Positions 1 to 8,001 of a DNA stretch of 64,000 nt are shown here, piece by piece. A model generated the notes under the pieces. That model was not told the origin of the DNA. It searched no databases and saw only the letters and a list, made by a program, of their open reading frames with translations. Numbering within the stretch: position 1 is the stretch's first letter; every line of letters starts with the position of its first letter. The translations under genes were made by a program, and so were the position numbers. Source of the DNA: Verrucomicrobiia bacterium (GTDB lineage Bacteria > Verrucomicrobiota > Verrucomicrobiia > Opitutales > Opitutaceae); the NCBI GenBank assembly GCA_011525695.1, contig WYBX01000041.1, forward strand, positions 62,001-126,000, in the 5' to 3' direction.

Positions 1-2370
1 GCCACGACCGGCGCGCCGCCGCTGGAACATGTTGTCGTCGGCGAGATCCTCACCCGGGCCAGGCATCCGAATGCCGACAAGCTTTCCGTCTGCACCGTCG
101 ACGTCGGCCCAGCCGGGGGCGTGAAGACGATCGTGTGCGGCGCGCACAACTGCGATGCCGGCAACCGCGTGCTGGTGGCGCTGCCCGGGGCCGTCCTGCC
201 GGGCAATTTTCAGATCAAGGAGTCGAAAATCCGCGGCCAGTCCTCCGCGGGCATGATGTGTTCGCCGGACGAAATCGGGATGGGCACGGACCACTCCGGC
301 CTGCTATTGCTGCCAGGGCGCCCGGAACTCGGGCTGCCGATCCACCAGGCGCTGCCACCCGGCGACACGGTGTTCGACGTCGAAATCACGCCCAACCGTC
401 CCGACTGCCAGTCGCACCTCGGCATCGCGCGCGAGCTGGCCGCCTGGTTCAAGCTGCCCTTGCTGTATCCGCAGGAGAAGTTCCGCGGCGTGATCGACGA
501 GTCGGCGCCGGGGGGCGCGCGGCCGGATTTGCTCCGCTCCGTCCGGGTGGAGGCGCCCGAGGACTGCCCGCTCTATACGGCGCACGTGATCACGGGGATC
601 AAGATCGGCCCGAGCCCGCAATGGCTCCAGGACCGGCTGGTGGCCGTCGGATTGCGCCCGATCAACAATGTGGTCGACGTGGGCAATTACGTGATGCTCG
701 AGACCGGCCAGCCGTTGCACGCCTTCGATGCGCGGCGGCTGGAAGGGAACGAGATCGTCGTCCGCCGCGCCGTAGATGGCGAGACCATCACCACGCTCGA
801 CGGCAAGCCGCGCACGCTCAGCCACCGGATGCTGGTGATCGCCGACGCCAAGGCGCCGGTGGTGATCGCCGGGATCATGGGCGGTGAGAATTCCGGCGTC
901 GGTCCCGACACCACGGACCTCGTGCTCGAGTGTGCCATTTTCAAGCGGCAGTCGATTCGCGCGACCTCGCGCAAGCTGGGGCTCAGTTCCGACTCCTCCT
1001 ACCGATTCGAGCGCGGCGTGGATCCGCACACCGCGCTCGAGGCCGCGTACCGGGCGATCGACCTCATCCTCGAGACCGCGGGGGGGCGCGTCACCGGCCC
1101 GGCGTATCGGATTGGCAGCGACGTTCCGTGGCAGCGCGAGATCGTCGTCACGCACGACTACATCACCGAGCGGCTCGGATTCGACATCCCTGCCGCCGAC
1201 ATGCGGGCCGCCTTCGAGGCGCTGGATCTGACCATCACGCGCGAGGAGGAGACGGTGCATCCGGCCCGCGGGCCCGCCTGGACGGTGAACATCCCGAGCT
1301 GGCGGGACGATCTCGATCGGCCAATTGACCTGGTGGAGGAGGTGCTCCGGCTTTACGGGAGCGACCGGATTCCCCCCGCCGTGGTGCAGTCGCCCGGCCT
1401 CGAGGCGGATGATGATCCCATCGTGCTGTTCGAACGGCGCTGGCGCGACTACCTCGTGGGTCACGACTGCCATGAGTGCGTCACCACGACGCTCCGTCCG
1501 GCGAAGGAGGTGATGACCTGGAGCTCGCATGCGGCGGCGGCCGAGCTCGCGCTGGCGAACCCATTCGTCGAGGACCAGTCGCACCTGCGACCAACGCTGA
1601 TTCCCGGACTGCTGGAAGCGCTTAAGCTGAACCAGTCGCGGGGCGTCGCGGCGGACCGGCTCTTTGAGACCGGCCGGATTTTCGTGGAGCGCAACGGCCA
1701 GATCCTGGAATGCGCCGCGGTGGCCTTTGTGCTGGCCGAGCCCGTCGGGACGCGATCCTGGCTCTCCCGGCCGGCACCGGATTTTTATCAGGCCAAGCAC
1801 CATGTCATGGCGTTGGCCGCCGCTGCCGGGGCGGAGTTTTCGCGGTCGCCGCTCGGACCGATTTCCGGTGCCAGCGGATGGCAGGAAAACCATTCGGCGG
1901 CCGCCGGTGATTTGGCCGGGCCCGGCTGGATTGCGCGGTTCGGCCTGCTGAATCTCGCGCTCGTGCGCGCAGCCGGCCTCGAGGGCCGGATCCACGCGGG
2001 AATCTTTGCCATTCGTCCCGAGCGGCTCTCCCGCGAGGCGACCCGCCGCCGCTATGCTGAATTCAGCCTCTTCCCGGCGGCCTTGCGCGACCTCGCGGTG
2101 GTGGTCGACCGGTCCGTGCCGGCGGCCGACGTCCAGAAGGCGATCGCCAAGGCGGCTCGGGCCGCCGTTGGGAACTCCTTCGCGGTCGAAAGCGTGAAGG
2201 TATTCGATTGTTACGAGGGCAGCGGGCTCCCCGAAGGCAGGAAGAGCCTGGCTTTCAGCCTCGTCTTTCGATCCGCCGAACGGACCCTCACGGACGACGA
2301 GGTGAATGCCGCGTTTCAGAAATTGCAGGACGAACTCACCCGCGTGGCCGGGTACCAGGTCCGTAAATAG
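1..2370 (+). CDS. pheT: Phenylalanine--tRNA ligase beta subunit, 5'-truncated by the window edge
   Basis: Reading frame 1 is open from the first base, so the start lies upstream; 789 codons are visible and roughly 35-45 residues are missing compared with typical PheT. The visible N-terminus (VVVGEILTRARHPNADKLS) is the start of the tRNA-binding OB-fold domain. The B3/4 editing domain follows at about codons 190-360 (RPINNVVDVGNYVMLETGQP), then B5 and the catalytic-like core, and a C-terminal FDX-ACB anticodon-binding domain (ALRDLAVVVDRSVPAADVQ). It forms the alpha2beta2 enzyme that charges tRNA-Phe in the cytoplasm. The pheS partner is expected just upstream, outside the window. Family assignment is secure. 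Confidence 0.97.
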   Translation, partial: ATTGAPPLEHVVVGEILTRARHPNADKLSVCTVDVGPAGGVKTIVCGAHNCDAGNRVLVALPGAVLPGNFQIKESKIRGQSSAGMMCSPDEIGMGTDHSGLLLLPGRPELGLPIHQALPPGDTVFDVEITPNRPDCQSHLGIARELAAWFKLPLLYPQEKFRGVIDESAPGGARPDLLRSVRVEAPEDCPLYTAHVITGIKIGPSPQWLQDRLVAVGLRPINNVVDVGNYVMLETGQPLHAFDARRLEGNEIVVRRAVDGETITTLDGKPRTLSHRMLVIADAKAPVVIAGIMGGENSGVGPDTTDLVLECAIFKRQSIRATSRKLGLSSDSSYRFERGVDPHTALEAAYRAIDLILETAGGRVTGPAYRIGSDVPWQREIVVTHDYITERLGFDIPAADMRAAFEALDLTITREEETVHPARGPAWTVNIPSWRDDLDRPIDLVEEVLRLYGSDRIPPAVVQSPGLEADDDPIVLFERRWRDYLVGHDCHECVTTTLRPAKEVMTWSSHAAAAELALANPFVEDQSHLRPTLIPGLLEALKLNQSRGVAADRLFETGRIFVERNGQILECAAVAFVLAEPVGTRSWLSRPAPDFYQAKHHVMALAAAAGAEFSRSPLGPISGASGWQENHSAAAGDLAGPGWIARFGLLNLALVRAAGLEGRIHAGIFAIRPERLSREATRRRYAEFSLFPAALRDLAVVVDRSVPAADVQKAIAKAARAAVGNSFAVESVKVFDCYEGSGLPEGRKSLAFSLVFRSAERTLTDDEVNAAFQKLQDELTRVAGYQVRK

Positions 2371-2479
2371 CGAAGATTTGTCCGTTGCCTAGTCGTCGGC
2401 GGATTTTCATAAGCGCTTCCACTCCCCACCGGCCGGCCCGTTCCCCGCTCCGGGATCGCGCGTTCGAGCCGGCCCCATC

Positions 2480-3715
2480 ATGTCGACCTTCAGCCTGAGT
2501 GAATTCTACCAGCGCAACCGCCGGGTTGTGATTTGGGTGATCCTTTTCGCGCTGCTGTGGCTGATGCGGGATTTCTTCGGGCTGGTTTTTCTTTCGTTCG
2601 TGCTGGCGTTCATTGCCGCGCCGCTGGCCGATTTCGGTCGGCGCCGGCTCCGGCTGCCCCATTGGCTGGCACTCGCGATTGTCTATCTCCTTTTCCTGGT
2701 CCTGTTGGGATCCTTCGTGCGGTTTGTCGCCCCCAGCGTCGGTTACGAGATCAACCGGATGATTGGCAACCTGCCCGCGACCGAGCAGCGATTGATCGAG
2801 GCGAAGAACCGGCTGGTCGAGCGCTACCCGACGCTGCGGCAACCACTCACCGGTTACCTGCGTAGTGCGCTTCCCGACGACCTGGTGCTGGCAACCGATC
2901 GCAAGCTCAGCGAGGTGCGCGAGCGGCTCGAACTAACCGAGGAGCAGGTGGCCGCGGCGGGATCGACGATTCCGAGCGGCCGGCTGGCGGAGTATTTCAA
3001 CCGCCGGGATCAGCTTTACCTCAACGCGCTCGTCACGGAATTGTTCGAACGGCTCCGCGAATATGCCCCGGCGGTGGTGAACATGCTTTACCGCACCACG
3101 GTGACCACGCTCCTGGCCCTGTTGTTCAGTTTTCTGATCCTGATCGATCTGGATCGGATCAAGCGGGGCATCGCGCGGCTGCGCAACTCACGGGTGGGGG
3201 ATTTTTACGAGGAGGCGGCCCCGCCCGTGGTCCGTTTCGGCGTGCTCGTCGGCCGCGCCATCGAGGCGCAGGCCTGGATTGCCTGCGTGAACACGGTGCT
3301 GACGCTGATCGGGCTGCTCGTGCTCGGCATCCCCCTGGTGGCCATGCTGTCGCTAATCGTCTTCGCCTGCAGCTTCATCCCGGTCCTCGGCGTGTTCATT
3401 TCCACCACGCCGATCGTGCTGGTGGCGCTGAATGCCGGCGGGCTGTCCCTCTCCATTTCTGCCGTCATCCTGATCATCGTCATCCATGCAATCGAGGCCT
3501 ACGGGCTCAATCCAATCATCTATGGGCGGCACCTGAAGCTGAATCCCGTCCTGACGCTCGTCATCCTTTATGTCGGTTACCATGGCTTCGGGCTGTGGGG
3601 CATGCTGCTCGGGGTGCCGGTGGCGCGGTACTTCATCCATGACGTGCTGGGCGTGCCGTTCCGCGATCGCAGCCGCAGGGAAGTGGTGGTCGAGTCGCCG
3701 CCTGGCATGCCGTGA
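2480..3715 (+). CDS. AI-2E family transporter (PerM-like permease)
   Basis: This is a 411-residue polytopic membrane protein. Hydrophobic segments lie at about residues 16-28, 32-50 and 61-83. A long charged loop (85-195) follows, and then several more segments in the C-terminal half (for example TTVTTLLALLFSFLILIDL and ILVALNAG-rich stretches), ending with a polar tail. This split, with membrane hairpins on both sides of a central loop, is the AI-2E/PerM (former UPF0118) architecture. Members have been linked to autoinducer-2 export, Na+/H+ exchange or permease roles, and nothing here decides the substrate. The ATG at 2480 follows pheT by 109 bp with no obvious Shine-Dalgarno. Confidence 0.85.
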   Translation: MSTFSLSEFYQRNRRVVIWVILFALLWLMRDFFGLVFLSFVLAFIAAPLADFGRRRLRLPHWLALAIVYLLFLVLLGSFVRFVAPSVGYEINRMIGNLPATEQRLIEAKNRLVERYPTLRQPLTGYLRSALPDDLVLATDRKLSEVRERLELTEEQVAAAGSTIPSGRLAEYFNRRDQLYLNALVTELFERLREYAPAVVNMLYRTTVTTLLALLFSFLILIDLDRIKRGIARLRNSRVGDFYEEAAPPVVRFGVLVGRAIEAQAWIACVNTVLTLIGLLVLGIPLVAMLSLIVFACSFIPVLGVFISTTPIVLVALNAGGLSLSISAVILIIVIHAIEAYGLNPIIYGRHLKLNPVLTLVILYVGYHGFGLWGMLLGVPVARYFIHDVLGVPFRDRSRREVVVESPPGMP

Positions 3716-3782
3716 ACTCGAACGCTGCTGTCGATCCGATTCCGTGCTCCGTCCCGGCCGCAACGTTCCGAGCTTCGTACAT

Positions 3783-3986
3783 GGAGGGCCGTGCTCCGTC
3801 ACGGCCAGAGAGTTCCGAACTTCGTGCATGGAGGGCCGTGCTCCGTCACGGCCTATCGATAAGCTGCGCAGGATGAATGTCACATTGGGTTTGTGGACGA
3901 CACGGAGGTCGTCCCTCCAGGAAGGTCATTCTGAATGAGAAATGAGACAGAAATGGATTCATGGAGGGCCGTGCTCCGTCACGGCC
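3783..3986 (+). repeat. REP-like hairpin cluster in the 380-bp gap before gatC
   Basis: The gap 3716-4095 holds no gene. It contains three copies of a 24-bp unit starting at 3783, 3830 and 3963, each with the hairpin stem GGCCGTG, loop CTCCGT and stem CACGGCC. A degenerate copy lies near 3742. A second hairpin type lies at 3895-3914 with stem GGACGAC, loop ACGGAG and stem GTCGTCC. The two loops are reverse complements of each other. Confidence 0.85.
3791..3946 (+). repeat. 156-bp inverted repeat, copy A
   Basis: Bases 3791-3946 recur in reverse complement at 10248-10403 with two mismatches. The repeat contains two of the hairpin units plus about 50 bp of unique sequence, so it is a longer duplicated block and not just matching hairpins. 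The two copies bracket the gatCAB, S23-type, mobA and fdhD genes. Confidence 0.9.
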
Positions 3987-4095
3987 ATGGAAACGTTGGG
4001 CCGTGCATGACTGGGTGTCCGATTGAAACTGCGGACGATTTTGCCCGTTGCCTTGCCCTGCCGCGTTTCCCATAAACGCGATTTTTCCCACGCCC

Positions 4096-4386
4096 ATGTC
4101 CCGGAATCCCGATCTAAACATCGATCACGTCGCACGACTGGCGCGTCTTGCACTCACGCCGGAGGAAAAGGCCACCTTCGCGCAGCAGCTCGGCGACGTC
4201 CTGCATCACATCGAGCAGCTGGCAAAGGTGGATGTTTCCGGAGTCGAGCCGTCTGCGCATGCGTTTGCGGTCAACAATGTATGGCAGGAGGACGTCGCGC
4301 GGCCGGGGCTGCCAGTCGAGCAGGCGCTGCACAACGCACCGGCCCAGCGGGATCACATGATCGTCGTGCCGAAGGTGGTGGAGTGA
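4096..4386 (+). CDS. gatC: Asp-tRNA(Asn)/Glu-tRNA(Gln) amidotransferase subunit C
   Basis: This 96-residue protein starts SRNPDLNIDHVARLARLAL, the usual GatC N-terminal helix. It continues with the TPEE / LGDVLHHIEQL helix and ends with the extended segment that wraps around GatA (AQRDHMIVVPKVVE). GatC stabilises GatA and couples it to GatB in the cytoplasmic complex that amidates misacylated Glu-tRNA(Gln) or Asp-tRNA(Asn). The ATG at 4096 was chosen over the in-frame ATG at 4048 because it matches the family's usual length. Its stop is followed 8 bp later by a heptamer repeat array, which separates it from gatA by 223 bp. Confidence 0.95.
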   Translation: MSRNPDLNIDHVARLARLALTPEEKATFAQQLGDVLHHIEQLAKVDVSGVEPSAHAFAVNNVWQEDVARPGLPVEQALHNAPAQRDHMIVVPKVVE

Positions 4387-4394
4387 GCGCCGAA

Positions 4395-4422
4395 GTAGTG
4401 AGTAGCGGGTAGCGAGTAGTGA
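4395..4422 (+). repeat. Heptamer array, GTAGCGA family (left arm)
   Basis: Four exact 7-bp units of the type GTAGYGR start 8 bp after the gatC stop and end in the boundary sequence GCATG. They are inverted relative to the array at 4532-4608. About 110 bp without a gene lies between the two arms. Confidence 0.9.
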
Positions 4423-4531
4423 GCATGCGTCAGAATCACCTAACATTTTCTCGGGCCTCACGCTTCAATCGAAACGGGGTTCGCCGACCAGCCGCGGTCC
4501 TGGGATCAACTGCATCGTGGCTTGGGTCTGC

Positions 4532-4608
4532 CTACCCGCTACTCGCTACTCGCTACTCGCTACTCCCTACCCGCTAGTCGCTACCCGCTACTCGCTACCC
4601 GCTACTCT
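4532..4608 (+). repeat. Heptamer array, CTACTCG family (right arm) abutting the gatA start
   Basis: Eleven 7-bp units in perfect phase (CTACCCG, CTACTCG and single-base variants) end one base before the gatA ATG. The array is open in the gatA frame, giving spurious upstream residues of the type ATRYSLL. The gatA ribosome-binding region is therefore built of repeat DNA with no recognisable Shine-Dalgarno. Confidence 0.92.
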
Positions 4609-4609
4609 G

Positions 4610-6082
4610 ATGGCAGGACTATTCTACCAAACCATCGCCCGGCTTTCGGCCGACCTCGCAGCGAAGAAGCTGTCCGCGGTCGAACTGACGCAGGCGGTGA
4701 TTGCCCGGGCAAAGGCGGTCGAGCCGCGGATCCGCGCGTTCAACTCCTTTGACGAGTCCGATGCGCTGGCGCAGGCCGCCGAATCCGATGCCCGGCGGGC
4801 GGCGGGGCGGTCGCGCGGCTCGCTCGAAGGCATTCCGATCGGGTTGAAGGACGTGATCGCTGTGCAGAACCAGCCGCTCACGGCGTCGAGCCGGATGCTC
4901 GCAAACTTCGTCTCTCCCTACGACGCCACCGTCACGACGAGGCTGAAGGCGGCGGGCGCCATCCTCTTCGGGCGGCTCAACTGCGACGAATTCGCGATGG
5001 GTTCCTCGACCGAGAACTCCGCCTTTCATCCGACGGCGAATCCCTGGGACGTCACGCGCGTGCCGGGCGGATCCTCGGGCGGAAGCGCCGCGGCCCTCGC
5101 GGCCGGTGAGGCGATCGCGACGCTTGGCTCGGACACCGGCGGATCGATCCGGCAGCCCGCCGCGTTCTGCGGCGTGGTGGGATTGAAGCCGACCTACGGG
5201 CTGGTTTCACGTTACGGGCTGATCGCCTTCGCCTCCTCGCTCGATCAAATCGGCCCGTTCGCGCGCACGGTCGGGGATGCCGCGGTGTTGCTCGGCGCCA
5301 TCGCCGGGCATGACGAGCGCGACTCCACCTCGTACCGGGTGGAGATTCCGGATTATGCGGCTGCCCTCGAGGGCCGTCGCGGTCCCTGGAAGCTCGGCAT
5401 CCCGAAGGAGTATTTTGGTGCCGGGCTCGATCCGGAGATCGGCGCCGCGGTGGAGCGGGCGATCGACTTTTATCGCGGCCTGGGCTGCGAGGTGCGGGAG
5501 GTGTCGCTGCCCCACACCCAGTACTGCCTCGACACCTATTACATCATCGCGACGGCCGAGGCCTCCTCGAACCTGGCACGCTACGACGGTATCCGCTACG
5601 GCCACCGGGCGTCGGGCGCGAAGGACGTCGTCGATCTTTATTTCCAGTCAAGGGCGGAGGGGTTCGGTGCCGAGGTGAAGCGGCGGATCATCCTTGGCAC
5701 CTACGTGCTCTCGAGCGGGTACTACGACGCCTATTACCTGCGGGCACAGAAGGTGCGGACCCTGATTCGGCGGGATTTTCTGGCGGCGTACCAGCAGGTG
5801 GATGCGTTGATCACGCCGACATCGCCCATACCGGCGTTCAAGCTCGGGGAGAAGAGCGACCCGCTGGCGATGTATCTGTGTGATGTCTACACGATCGGCG
5901 TGAACCTCGCCGGGCTGCCCGGCATCAGCGTGCCCTGCGGGTTCACGGCGGCCGGGCTGCCGATTGGGCTGCAGCTGATTGGCCAGCCGTTCCAGGAGGC
6001 TCAGCTCCTCGCGATCGCCCACGCCTACGAACGGGAGCATGAGTGGTCACAGCGCCATCCGGCACTTGCCAGTAGCGGGTAG
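4610..6082 (+). CDS. gatA: Asp-tRNA(Asn)/Glu-tRNA(Gln) amidotransferase subunit A
   Basis: This 490-residue amidase-signature protein is the glutaminase subunit, which releases ammonia from glutamine and channels it to GatB. The Ser-cisSer-Lys triad is visible as Lys80 (PIGLKDVI), Ser155 (PGGSSGGSAAA) and Ser179 (DTGGSIRQP), matching Lys79/Ser154/Ser178 of the Staphylococcus enzyme. The ATG at 4610 is chosen because upstream codons are heptamer repeat. At the other end the last codons (AGT AGC GGG) and the TAG stop are the first bases of the next heptamer array, so the repeat now supplies the stop and alters the C-terminus. Confidence 0.96.
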   Translation: MAGLFYQTIARLSADLAAKKLSAVELTQAVIARAKAVEPRIRAFNSFDESDALAQAAESDARRAAGRSRGSLEGIPIGLKDVIAVQNQPLTASSRMLANFVSPYDATVTTRLKAAGAILFGRLNCDEFAMGSSTENSAFHPTANPWDVTRVPGGSSGGSAAALAAGEAIATLGSDTGGSIRQPAAFCGVVGLKPTYGLVSRYGLIAFASSLDQIGPFARTVGDAAVLLGAIAGHDERDSTSYRVEIPDYAAALEGRRGPWKLGIPKEYFGAGLDPEIGAAVERAIDFYRGLGCEVREVSLPHTQYCLDTYYIIATAEASSNLARYDGIRYGHRASGAKDVVDLYFQSRAEGFGAEVKRRIILGTYVLSSGYYDAYYLRAQKVRTLIRRDFLAAYQQVDALITPTSPIPAFKLGEKSDPLAMYLCDVYTIGVNLAGLPGISVPCGFTAAGLPIGLQLIGQPFQEAQLLAIAHAYEREHEWSQRHPALASSG

Positions 6083-6099
6083 CGGGTAGCGAGTAGCGA
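6072..6099 (+). repeat. Heptamer array, GTAGCGA family (left arm of the S23 cassette)
   Basis: Four units (two GTAGCGG, two GTAGCGA) begin inside the last codons of gatA. They end in GCATG, whose ATG is the start codon of the next gene. The mirrored array lies at 6468-6500. Confidence 0.92.
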
Positions 6100-6101
6100 G
6101 C

Positions 6102-6467
6102 ATGGCAGACAAATCACAGTCGTTCAGGGACGTTGTCGTGTGGCAGAAAGCTCACGCATTCACATTGGCGATTTATCGCTGCACCGATGCTTTCCCGAAG
6201 CACGAGCTTTTCGGCCTGACTTCGCAGCTCCGCCGCGCCGCCGCGAGCATTCCATCGAATTTCGTCGAGGGTTTCCGCAAGCGGACGAAGCCGGACAAGC
6301 TGCGTTTCTACAATATTGCACAGGGATCGGCCGACGAGTGTCTCTACCAGCTTATCCTTGCAAATGATCTCCGGTATGTGGACACGACGGCGCTGCAGGC
6401 TCAATTGGAGGAAGTGTCCCGATTGCTCCAGGGCTACATCAATGGCCTCGAACGGGATGGTTCGTGA
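6102..6467 (+). CDS. Four-helix-bundle protein of the S23 / 23S rRNA intervening-sequence family
   Basis: This 121-residue protein shows the family hallmarks: an N-terminal FRDVVVWQKAHAFTLAIY helix, then FPKHELFGLTSQLRRAAASI, then IPSNFVEGF, and YNIAQGSADECLYQLILA. Established knowledge: the family (TIGR02436) was first found as ORFs in intervening sequences of 23S rRNA genes and is related in fold to Avd of diversity-generating retroelements; its biochemical role is unclear. It sits between gatA and gatB, 19 bp after gatA and 37 bp before gatB, in the same direction. It is bracketed by inverted heptamer arrays, the left one ending at its start codon and the right one beginning at its stop codon. 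It looks like a cassette dropped into the operon. Confidence 0.88.
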   Translation: MADKSQSFRDVVVWQKAHAFTLAIYRCTDAFPKHELFGLTSQLRRAAASIPSNFVEGFRKRTKPDKLRFYNIAQGSADECLYQLILANDLRYVDTTALQAQLEEVSRLLQGYINGLERDGS

Positions 6468-6500
6468 CTACCCGCTACTCGCTACCCGCTACTCGCTACT
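6468..6500 (+). repeat. Heptamer array, CTACTCG family (right arm of the S23 cassette)
   Basis: Four and a half units (CTACCCG and CTACTCG alternating) start directly after the S23 TGA and end in CTACTG, 4 bp before the gatB ATG. It is the reverse complement of the left arm at 6072-6099. Confidence 0.92.
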
Positions 6501-6504
6501 GTCC

Positions 6505-8001
6505 ATGAACTACGAAGCCGTGATCGGACTGGAAGTCCACGTGCAGGTGAAGACGCGTTCGAAGATCTTCACGCGCGTGGCGACCGGCTACGGGCTGGAG
6601 CCCAACACCCTCACCGATCCGGTCGTTCTCGCGCTGCCCGGTGCCCTGCCGGTGATGAACCGGGCCGCGCTCGATGCCATCATCAAGGCCGGGCTGCTCC
6701 TCGGGTGCCGGATCGCGCCGGTTTGCAAGTGGGATCGGAAGAACTACTTCTATCCAGACTCGCCGAAGAACTACCAGATTTCCCAGTACGATCAGCCGCT
6801 CTGCCTCGGCGGGGAGGTCGAGATTGAGCTGCCCGGCCCGGCGCGCAACCTCATGGGCGAGCACAAGCGGATCCCGCTGACCCGAATCCACCTCGAGGAG
6901 GATGTGGGCAAGCTCAACCACGGCGCGGCCGACTCGCTGATCGACTACAACCGCGCTGGCACACCCCTGATGGAAATCGTCTCGGAGCCGGCGCTGCACT
7001 CGGCCGAGGAGGCGTTTGCCTACCTGACCTCGCTGCGCGCCACCATGATCTACGGCGGCATCTCCGACTGCGACATGGAGAAGGGCCAGCTGCGCTGCGA
7101 TGCCAACATCTCGGTCCGGCCGGTGGGCGAGTCGAAACTCGGCACCAAGGTCGAGTTGAAGAACCTGAACTCGATCTCGTTCGTCCGCGACGGGATCGCG
7201 CACGAAATCAAGCGGCAGATCGCGGTGCTCGAGCGCGGCGGCACCATCGTGCAGGAAACTCGTGATTATGACGGCATGACGGGCACGTCCCAGTCGCTCC
7301 GGACAAAGGAGGAGGCGCACGACTACCGTTACTTTCCGGATCCCGATCTGATGCCGGTGGTGGTGGACGAGGAATGGAAGAACCGGATCCGCGCCGGATG
7401 CCCGGAGCTGCCGTTCGACAAGCAGCGGCGGTTCATTGCGCAATACCGGCTGCCATACACGCTGACCTCCGTCCTCGTATGGGACCGGGAGCTGGCCGAT
7501 TATTTCGAAGCGGCGGTGAAGGCGGCCGGCGAGGATCGGGCGCAGTCGGTGGGCAATTGGATCGCGAACGACCTCCTGCGCGAACTCGGGAAGGCGGCAC
7601 CGGCTGCCGTGTCCGCCGGGGCGGAGGGCGGGCTGTCGGATCCGCACGGCCGGTTCCGGATTCCGCCGGCCCAGCTGGCAGAACTCGTCCGACTGGTGGA
7701 GGCGGGGACGGTGCTGATGAACGCGGCGAAGGAGATTTTCGTGGAGATGTTTGCCACGGGCGAAGCGCCCGGGGTGATCGCGGATCGACGCGGGTTGAAG
7801 GTCGCGGCCGGCGATGCGGGCGAACTCGAGCAATGGTGCCGGGATGCGATTGCCGGGAATGCGAAGGCGCTGGCCGAGTTCAAGGCCGGCAAGGACAGCG
7901 CGATCAATGCCTTCAAGGGCCCGGTCATGAAGGCCGCGAAAGGCCGGGCGAATCCCAAGCTGGTCGACGAAACCCTGCGCCGGCTGCTCGCGGGAAACTA
8001 G
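6505..8001 (+). CDS. gatB: Asp-tRNA(Asn)/Glu-tRNA(Gln) amidotransferase subunit B
   Basis: This 498-residue GatB is the kinase/amidotransferase subunit that phosphorylates and amidates the misacylated tRNA. It begins with the signature YEAVIGLEVHVQVKTRSKIF. The kinase domain follows (YPDSPKNYQISQYDQP, LEEDVGKLNHG, DYNRAGTPLMEIVSEP) and the C-terminal GatB/YqeY tail binds the tRNA elbow (NAAKEIFVEMFATGE). The ATG at 6505 matches other GatB N-termini, and in-frame upstream codons are repeat. Its TAG overlaps the stop of the convergent gene at a CTAG shared by both strands. Confidence 0.96.
   Translation: MNYEAVIGLEVHVQVKTRSKIFTRVATGYGLEPNTLTDPVVLALPGALPVMNRAALDAIIKAGLLLGCRIAPVCKWDRKNYFYPDSPKNYQISQYDQPLCLGGEVEIELPGPARNLMGEHKRIPLTRIHLEEDVGKLNHGAADSLIDYNRAGTPLMEIVSEPALHSAEEAFAYLTSLRATMIYGGISDCDMEKGQLRCDANISVRPVGESKLGTKVELKNLNSISFVRDGIAHEIKRQIAVLERGGTIVQETRDYDGMTGTSQSLRTKEEAHDYRYFPDPDLMPVVVDEEWKNRIRAGCPELPFDKQRRFIAQYRLPYTLTSVLVWDRELADYFEAAVKAAGEDRAQSVGNWIANDLLRELGKAAPAAVSAGAEGGLSDPHGRFRIPPAQLAELVRLVEAGTVLMNAAKEIFVEMFATGEAPGVIADRRGLKVAAGDAGELEQWCRDAIAGNAKALAEFKAGKDSAINAFKGPVMKAAKGRANPKLVDETLRRLLAGN

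Noticed and set aside
304-1995. 563-codon minus-strand frame opposite pheT
   Set aside because: Shadow frame of a secure gene, with low-complexity composition and no homology recognised.
4532-4608. CRISPR array
   Set aside because: Units are 7 bp with no spacers, and no cas gene is in the window.
4517-4609. Longer gatA N-terminus with repeated ATRYSLL-like residues
   Set aside because: These codons are translated heptamer repeat; GatA proteins begin near the ATG at 4610.
6102-6467. Diversity-generating retroelement accessory gene (Avd)
   Set aside because: The fold is related, but no reverse transcriptase or template/variable repeat pair was seen nearby.
6316-6504. Upstream in-frame start for gatB
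   Set aside because: It overlaps the S23 gene in another frame and runs through the heptamer array; GatB begins with NYEAVIGLEVH at 6505.
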